Position numbers and translations under genes: made by a program. DNA of 64,000 nucleotides, from assembly GCA_946479285.1 (NCBI GenBank), contig CAMLFH010000001.1, positions 186,001 to 250,000 on the forward strand, given 5' to 3'. Each line of letters starts with the position of its first letter. Position 1 is the stretch's first letter. The notes under the pieces were generated by a model, which worked only from the letters and a program-made list of their open reading frames with translations, was not told the DNA's origin and did not search any database. This DNA is from an uncultured Flavobacteriales bacterium. GTDB taxonomy: Bacteria; Bacteroidota; Bacteroidia; Flavobacteriales; Crocinitomicaceae. This document shows positions 58,068-64,000 of the stretch, piece by piece.

Positions 58068-58478
58068 TTGAAAAAACTAGTGATCCTCGCAGGGTTTCTT
58101 ATTTCCGTTTCGGTCTCTTTCTCCCAGGAAATCGATTCAAGAATCCTCAAGAACAAAGGCAAAGAAGCCGAAAAGATGTATGAATACAATAAGAACTCAT
58201 ACAATTACCTCCTATTCGAATTAGACCATTCCTACGAGATTGTCTTTAAGAAAACGCTTTCCAGGGAACAGCGTAATGCGATAAACAAAGACATTCATTT
58301 GACAGAGGCAGCCATTGCCAACATCGGCACAGCCACTTTTAATTTCTACGATTTTGGAATTAAACTGTCCAAATCAGAAAGACAGTACGTTCAAATCGAC
58401 AAAGAAAGAGTATTGGTTTTTTACGCCATTCCCGAAATAACTAAGGCTTTTACCACAAGCCCGTCAAACACGAAATAG
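58068..58478 (+). CDS. secreted protein, 136 residues, TTG start
   Basis: The product starts KKLVILAGFLISVSVSFSQ, a clear signal peptide, followed by a helical mature region (EIDSRILKNKGKEAEKMYEYNKNSYNYLLFELDHSYEI). The only in-frame start that keeps the signal peptide is TTG at 58068. No family recognised. It lies 12 bases before a giant T9SS cargo gene and is probably coexpressed with it. Confidence 0.75.
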   Translation: MKKLVILAGFLISVSVSFSQEIDSRILKNKGKEAEKMYEYNKNSYNYLLFELDHSYEIVFKKTLSREQRNAINKDIHLTEAAIANIGTATFNFYDFGIKLSKSERQYVQIDKERVLVFYAIPEITKAFTTSPSNTK

Positions 58479-58490
58479 ACCTGATTTAAT

Positions 58491-61400
58491 ATGAAGAATT
58501 TTTTGATCCTGCTGATGCTGGCAGTGACCGGCACAGCTTTTTCCCAGATGAACATTCAGTTGACACCCGCAATTAACGGCACAACTATAAATACCTGCAA
58601 CGGATTTATCATTGACTCCGGTGGACAAGGAGGTAACGGCTACGGAAATAATGAAAACATTACTGTGACCATTTGTCCGGATACACCCGGAGATATCATT
58701 TCCATTGTCTTCAACTTATTCCAGTTGAGTAATACGGATGACAACCCGGCTCCAAATATCACGAATGTAGATTACATGGACGTGTATGACGGAAACTCTA
58801 CAGCGGCTCCTACTTTGGGAACTTACTCCGGTAACCAGCTTCAGGGAGTGATTATTCAGGCTACGGCTTTGAATCCAACAGGTTGTATTACCATCCGTTT
58901 CCGTTCCAATTCAGTTGGAACAGGAATGTTTACAGCGAGTGCAACTTGTGAAACACCTTGTGCTACTCCAACTGCGGCGGGTATTATCGTTGGAGGTGAA
59001 ACTTTGGACAGCACACGTGTTTGTGTAGGAGATTTAGTGGATTTTTCCGGAATTGCTTCATCTGCTGCTCCAGGATTTACATTGACTAATTACGAATGGG
59101 ATTTTATGGACGGACAAACTGCGACAGGTGCAACTGTTTCTCATGCTTTTGATACTCCCGGACAATACTTAGTGCAGCTATTCCTGACCGATGATAATGG
59201 TTGTGGAAATACTAACCTGATAGATTTACAGGTTTTCGTTGCAACAGTCCCAACATTTATTGGCTTCCCTGGCGATGCCACTTTGTGTTTAGGTGAAACC
59301 ACTACTTTTACTGCAGATCCTGACACTTATGAGGTTCTTTGGAATGGTTTTCCGGGTTCTCAAACGATTGACGACGGGTGTTTGCCCGATACCTTATTGG
59401 GAGTTTCCCAGGACGTAGAGATTATGCAGACCGGTTTTGCTGCCGGATCAACGATTACACAATTGAGCGACATTCAAAGTTTATGCCTGGATCTGGAACA
59501 TTCCTTCATGGGAGATTTGGTACTGATTGTTCAATGTCCGAATGGTCAAAATCAGATCTTGCACCAGCAAGGTGGAGGTGGTATCCAAATTGGGGAGCCG
59601 AATCCAATAGATAATGTAGATTGCAGTGATCCGACAACCCAGGGAATTCCGTACACTTATTGTTTCACGCCGATGGCTACAGAAACTTGGGTAGAATGGG
59701 CAAATAACAATGGTTTTGGAGGAACAATTCCAGCAGGAAACTACGAACCGATCCAACCGTTTACAAACCTGATTGGTTGTCCTTTGAACGGAATCTGGAC
59801 ACTAACAGTTATTGATAACTGGGCTGCGGATGACGGAACATTATTCGCATTTGATATTAACCTGGATCCTTCATTGTATCCGCCGGTAACAGTTTTCGAA
59901 CCTCAAATTGGTTTGGGAAGCGACTCTTCATACTGGGTGATGCCTGCAAATTTTGCAACAGTATCTCCAAATGGTGATGTGTTGTCAATTAATCCAACCG
60001 CTGCGGGAACATATACATACACTTATATAGTTGTTGATAATTTCGGTTGTCAAAACGACTCCACGGTAGTCCTTACCGTAAACGATAATCCAGTGGCTGA
60101 TGCAGGTCCGGACGCTACCATTTGTAACGGAACACCCATTCAGTTGGACGGAAACATTGTTGGTGGAAACAACAGCTGTGACTACACTTTTAATCTCGAG
60201 GATTCCTGGGGAGATGGCTGGAATGGAAACAACCTGGTCGTAGTAGTTAATGGAGTTACTTCCAATTTTACTATTCCCGGCGGATTAACTGCCAGTTATA
60301 CCTTATCCATTCCGAATGGCGCTGCTTTCACCGTTCAGTTTGATGGTGCAGGAGCATTCGTCAATGAGTGTTCATATGAAGTATTGGATGCAGCCGGTGC
60401 GGTGGTACTTTCAGACGGAACGAATGGAAATGCTTCAACTACAACACATAATTTAACCGGGAATTGTTTAGGAAACTTAACTTATGCGTGGACTCCCGCA
60501 ACTGCTGTTTCGAATCCCGCTATTTTAGATCCGATTGCAACGGTAAACGGAGCTACTACTTTGACCTTATCAGTTTATCCAACAGGACATCCGTTGTGTG
60601 TAACAACAGATCAGGTGAATATTAATATTTCAGCTTCTGCAAATCCGGGCACGAACAATACTTTATCCATTTGTGCCCAGGGAACACCTGCAGATCTGTT
60701 CCCGCTTTTAGGCCCGGCGGCTTCTCCGAACGGAACATGGAAAAATCCTGCAGGTGCTGCAGTAACAATGCCGTATGACCCGATCACGATGAATCCGGGA
60801 GTTTATACTTACACCGTTGATTCAAATGGTTGTATTTCTTCTGCGACGATTACTGTGACAGAAATTACTCCAACGGTTACAGCAGTTCCTACAGCTGCAA
60901 ACTGTCATGGAATGGCAAACGGATCAGCTGTTTTAACTGCTGCAAATGCTACGGAATACTCTCTGAATGGTGCTCCGAATACACCGATCCCTGCACCATT
61001 CGTGATTAATGGTTTGGCTGCAGGAAACTACCAGGTAGTTGTATACAATGTTGGCGGATGTACTGCGCAGGTTGATTTCGTCATTACTGAACCGCCTGCT
61101 TTGGCTGTTACTTCCATCACTCCGAGCATGGTTGTTTGTTCGGGAGATACTTCTACATTGACTGCTACAGGAACGGGAGGTTCTACTGCTTACACATTTA
61201 CATGGGTAACAGCTGCAGGAGTTCAGGGAGTTGGTCCTACAATCAATGTGAATACCGTTTCAACAACACAATATTGTGTGGTACTTACTGAAGCTTGTGG
61301 TTCTACACCAGACAGTGCTTGTATGATCATTACGGTTCCGCAGCCTTTGAACTTAACACTTACCCCGGATGATGCAGAAGGTTGTTATCCGCACCACGTT

Positions 61401-62153
61401 CTTTTTTCTAATGTGACGCCAGGTCCGGGAGTTCCTCTATTGAACACGATCGATTTTGGTGATGGAACAGCGGTCATTACAACAAATGCATTGGATACTT
61501 GTTCGCATACTTATGAGCATCCGGGAGTTTACACGGTAAGCATCGTATCTGTTTCTGATACGGGATGTACATATACGAATACCTTCACAAATATGATCAC
61601 GGTATTTGATAAACCGCTTGCAGGGTTCAGTATTTCACCGAATCCAACAACGATTTTTGAAACGCATATTCAGTTGAATAATACCAGTACACCAGATGTG
61701 GTAGCTTACGATTGGTCAATGCCGGGAGCAGAACCGAATAATTCATCTCTTGAAAATGTAGGGGTTGATTTACCGGCAGGAATTGTAGGAAATTACCTGA
61801 TTACGCTGGTCGTAACGAATGAGAATGGGTGTATAGACTCGACCTCCAAAATTGCACAGGTATTGAGCGATGTTATTTTATACGCTCCGAATACCTTTAC
61901 ACCGGATGGGGATGAGTTTAACCAAACCTGGTTCTTATACATCGACGGGATCGATATCCAGCAGTTTAATCTGCAGATTTATAACCGTTGGGGAGAAGTT
62001 ATTTGGGAAAGCAATGATCCGCAAGGTTCATGGGACGGAACTTACCAGGGAGCTATTGTTCCAAACGGTCAGTACACCTGGGTTTTGGAAACGAAAGAAT
62101 TGGTCAGTGATAAAAAGTATACCTTTGACGGATATATCAATGTATTGCGTTAA
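58491..62153 (+). CDS. giant surface protein with CUB-like, PKD, P-domain and Ig-like modules and T9SS type B C-terminus
   Basis: The 1220-residue protein has a signal peptide (MKNFLILLMLAVTGTAFSQ), a CUB-like domain (residues about 20-150), a PKD domain (FTLTNYEWDFMDGQTATGATVSHAF), and a proprotein-convertase P-like domain (LCLDLEHSFMGDLVLIVQCPNG ... NGIWTLTVIDNWAADDGTL). Ig-like repeats and a second PKD domain (NTIDFGDGTAVITTNALDTCSHTYEHPG) follow. It ends with the gliding-associated sorting domain (FTPDGDEFNQTWFLYIDG...YNRWGEVIWES). It is exported by T9SS and attached at the surface, probably as an adhesin. Confidence 0.92.
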   Translation: MKNFLILLMLAVTGTAFSQMNIQLTPAINGTTINTCNGFIIDSGGQGGNGYGNNENITVTICPDTPGDIISIVFNLFQLSNTDDNPAPNITNVDYMDVYDGNSTAAPTLGTYSGNQLQGVIIQATALNPTGCITIRFRSNSVGTGMFTASATCETPCATPTAAGIIVGGETLDSTRVCVGDLVDFSGIASSAAPGFTLTNYEWDFMDGQTATGATVSHAFDTPGQYLVQLFLTDDNGCGNTNLIDLQVFVATVPTFIGFPGDATLCLGETTTFTADPDTYEVLWNGFPGSQTIDDGCLPDTLLGVSQDVEIMQTGFAAGSTITQLSDIQSLCLDLEHSFMGDLVLIVQCPNGQNQILHQQGGGGIQIGEPNPIDNVDCSDPTTQGIPYTYCFTPMATETWVEWANNNGFGGTIPAGNYEPIQPFTNLIGCPLNGIWTLTVIDNWAADDGTLFAFDINLDPSLYPPVTVFEPQIGLGSDSSYWVMPANFATVSPNGDVLSINPTAAGTYTYTYIVVDNFGCQNDSTVVLTVNDNPVADAGPDATICNGTPIQLDGNIVGGNNSCDYTFNLEDSWGDGWNGNNLVVVVNGVTSNFTIPGGLTASYTLSIPNGAAFTVQFDGAGAFVNECSYEVLDAAGAVVLSDGTNGNASTTTHNLTGNCLGNLTYAWTPATAVSNPAILDPIATVNGATTLTLSVYPTGHPLCVTTDQVNINISASANPGTNNTLSICAQGTPADLFPLLGPAASPNGTWKNPAGAAVTMPYDPITMNPGVYTYTVDSNGCISSATITVTEITPTVTAVPTAANCHGMANGSAVLTAANATEYSLNGAPNTPIPAPFVINGLAAGNYQVVVYNVGGCTAQVDFVITEPPALAVTSITPSMVVCSGDTSTLTATGTGGSTAYTFTWVTAAGVQGVGPTINVNTVSTTQYCVVLTEACGSTPDSACMIITVPQPLNLTLTPDDAEGCYPHHVLFSNVTPGPGVPLLNTIDFGDGTAVITTNALDTCSHTYEHPGVYTVSIVSVSDTGCTYTNTFTNMITVFDKPLAGFSISPNPTTIFETHIQLNNTSTPDVVAYDWSMPGAEPNNSSLENVGVDLPAGIVGNYLITLVVTNENGCIDSTSKIAQVLSDVILYAPNTFTPDGDEFNQTWFLYIDGIDIQQFNLQIYNRWGEVIWESNDPQGSWDGTYQGAIVPNGQYTWVLETKELVSDKKYTFDGYINVLR

Positions 62154-62227
62154 ACGACAGTTGGGATTTCATTGCAGATAATCTTCAAAAATAGAGATCA
62201 ATTGATCAAATTATAAAGAAAAGCATT

Positions 62228-62262
62228 CCTAAAACACTTGGTAATCAGCCAGGTGTTTTAGG
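62228..62262 (+). terminator. hairpin between the two giant cargo genes
   Basis: CCTAAAACACTTGG pairs with CCAGGTGTTTTAGG over 14 positions (one G·U) around a 7-base loop. There is no clear T-run after it, so termination is likely but not certain. Confidence 0.55.
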
Positions 62263-62293
62263 CTATGTGATAAATTATTCAACCGCTTAAATT

Positions 62294-64000
62294 ATGTTTT
62301 GTGTGAAGAAGATTGTATTAGTGAGCTTATTGCTTTTTCAATCACTTATTTCTAATGCTCAGACTGTTTCTGATAACTTAAACTGGGTTTCCGGAAGTTC
62401 TGTTCTATCGACTACGAGTCCATCTTTTAATTTTTGTAATGGCCCGATAACGTATACAGTTACATCTCCAATTGGATTCATGAATATTTCTACTGCGGGT
62501 AACCCAAATTATACTACGGGTATGATCACTCCTGCTTATATTTACGATCCGTCACTAAGTATCCCGATGGCTATTTCTTTCTCACAACCTGTATGCAATC
62601 TGCGTATTCGGTTTACAGATTTAGACGGAGGTCAGAATGAGTATTTGAGTAATATTTCTACTCCTTACACGGATTTGACCGATATGGTTGGCCATTTTTC
62701 TAATCCCGGGAACGGAACGCAGGTAAATTCAAGTATGGATGATGCACGTGGATGGGTAGAATGGGACGGGCCGATAACGAACCTGACGTTTAATTACAAT
62801 CGACCGGGGCCAGGTTGTGGGTTGATCATTGATTCTATTATTTTCGAATGTTGTTCACCCCCTCCCTGCAATCAACCGCCAAATCCCGGAACGAATAATG
62901 CACTGAGTATTTGTTCCCAGGGATCGCCGACAGATTTATTTCCGCTTTTAGGAGCTGGGGCTTCTGTAAATGGGGCATGGACAAATTCAACGGGAGCTGC
63001 GGTAAATATGCCCTATAATCCAGTTACAATGAATCCGGGAGCATATACTTACACTGTTGACTCAAGTGGTTGTGTTTCATCAGCGGTTATTACTGTTACA
63101 GAAGCTAATCCAACGGTTGTTGCTGTTCCAACAGATGCAACTTGTCACGGGTTTTCGAATGGTTCTGTTGCTTTAACCATTGCGAATGCAACCGGATATT
63201 CGTTAAATGGCGGACCCAATACACCTATTCCGAGTCCATTTGTTTTAAACGGATTGATCGCAGGAGCTTATCAGGTTGTTGTCTATACTATTGGAGGGTG
63301 TTCAGATACAGAAGATTTTGTGATCAATGAACCACAGACTTCGCTGCCTTTAATTACTTCCGTTTCACCGGATATGATTGCCTGTTCCGGAGATATCTCA
63401 GCACTTACTGCCACGGGATCAGGGGGCTCTTTGCCCTATACTTTTACCTGGTTTACGAATACCGGAATTATAGGAAACGGTACAACTATTAACGTAACAA
63501 CAAATCAGACGACGCAATATGGAGTGATTATGACCGAGGCTTGTGGTTCGACACCAGATACTGCATTCGTGACAATCGTTGTGCCACAACCATTGATTCC
63601 AGTACTTACTCCGGATGATACGGCTGGCTGTTTTCCGCATCACGTGATATTCTCGAATAATACAACCGGACCCGGAAATGTGGTAACGAGTACCATCGAT
63701 TTTGGTGATGGAACACCGGCAATTATAACCAATGCATTGGATACCTGTTCGCATACCTATGAATCTCACGGAACCTATACGGTTTCAATCACTTCTATTT
63801 CCGATAATGGGTGTGTTTATTCCAATACATTTACTGATATGATTGCGGTTGACGGCCCCACTGCAGACTTCACTATTTCGCCCAATCCGACAACCATTTT
63901 TGAGACACATATTGTATTGAACAATACCAGTTCATCAGATGTTGTCAGCTATAGTTGGTCTATGCCGGGTGCTGCGCCAAATCAATCATTTCTTGAAGAT
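62294..64000 (+). CDS. second giant PKD/Ig-repeat surface protein (3' truncated by window)
   Basis: An ATG at 62294 opens a 569-codon frame that runs off the window. It has a signal peptide (MFCVKKIVLVSLLLFQSLISNAQ) and a unique N-terminal beta domain of about 175 residues. A long module (from NPGTNNALSICSQGSPTDLFPLL) then follows that closely matches residues about 720-1080 of the preceding protein, including the PKD segment IDFGDGTPAIITNALDTC. A type B sorting domain is expected beyond the window edge. Confidence 0.85.
   Translation, partial: MFCVKKIVLVSLLLFQSLISNAQTVSDNLNWVSGSSVLSTTSPSFNFCNGPITYTVTSPIGFMNISTAGNPNYTTGMITPAYIYDPSLSIPMAISFSQPVCNLRIRFTDLDGGQNEYLSNISTPYTDLTDMVGHFSNPGNGTQVNSSMDDARGWVEWDGPITNLTFNYNRPGPGCGLIIDSIIFECCSPPPCNQPPNPGTNNALSICSQGSPTDLFPLLGAGASVNGAWTNSTGAAVNMPYNPVTMNPGAYTYTVDSSGCVSSAVITVTEANPTVVAVPTDATCHGFSNGSVALTIANATGYSLNGGPNTPIPSPFVLNGLIAGAYQVVVYTIGGCSDTEDFVINEPQTSLPLITSVSPDMIACSGDISALTATGSGGSLPYTFTWFTNTGIIGNGTTINVTTNQTTQYGVIMTEACGSTPDTAFVTIVVPQPLIPVLTPDDTAGCFPHHVIFSNNTTGPGNVVTSTIDFGDGTPAIITNALDTCSHTYESHGTYTVSITSISDNGCVYSNTFTDMIAVDGPTADFTISPNPTTIFETHIVLNNTSSSDVVSYSWSMPGAAPNQSFLED

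Overview
The window looks like chromosome from a Bacteroidota bacterium of the class Flavobacteriia; a Fluviicola-like (Crocinitomicaceae) organism is my best guess, but that rank is inference. The support is: several proteins with type IX secretion (T9SS) C-terminal sorting domains of both type A and type B, a PorP/SprF–OmpA pair, promoter elements matching the Bacteroidota consensus (TTTG, about 20 bp, TAnnTTTG), four-helix-bundle S23 and CbpM families, and a general lack of strong Shine-Dalgarno sequences.

Layout. 1–5.3 kb is an AT-rich accessory stretch: the end of a truncated gene, a lipoprotein, an XRE regulator divergent from a DUF2130 coiled-coil protein across an 18-bp palindrome, an IS1595-type transposase without a usable start codon, and several very small ORFs around a possible structured RNA. 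5.4–18 kb is core: a CDF metal exporter, two large T9SS type A cargo proteins (choice-of-anchor I and beta-helix), ispD, a bacilliredoxin, a TatD nuclease, an asparaginase, tRNA-Ser(GGA) with a decayed half-copy beside it, and two tandem RlaP-type nucleotidyltransferases. 18.1–27.1 kb is one minus-strand operon for surface export: a small secreted protein, a 1706-residue repeat-rich SprB-like cargo, PorP/SprF and an OmpA/PD40 lattice protein.

27.4–42.3 kb carries a TPR–AraC regulator, the CbpA/CbpM chaperone pair, an ABC exporter, a TetR–TolC–HlyD–MFS tripartite efflux operon with a visible TetR operator, an amidohydrolase with a membrane partner, and an iron-dependent alcohol dehydrogenase translationally coupled to a GNAT-like protein. 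42.47–48.05 kb is an AT-rich island bounded by 36-bp identical inverted repeats. It holds mostly unrecognised small and membrane proteins plus a Schlafen/AlbA_2-like protein and a DUF4238 protein. This is the best candidate here for an undescribed mobile or defence module.

48.2–58 kb is core again: dxs (the second MEP-pathway gene in the window), an AEC transporter, a TonB-receptor-like barrel, asnS, an S23-type four-helix protein, rpoN behind a 7-copy octanucleotide repeat, and a PAP2-like membrane protein. 58–64 kb ends with a small secreted protein and two tandem giant adhesin-like T9SS proteins, the second cut by the window edge, which share a long duplicated module. Short palindromic repeats (two families) are scattered between core genes.
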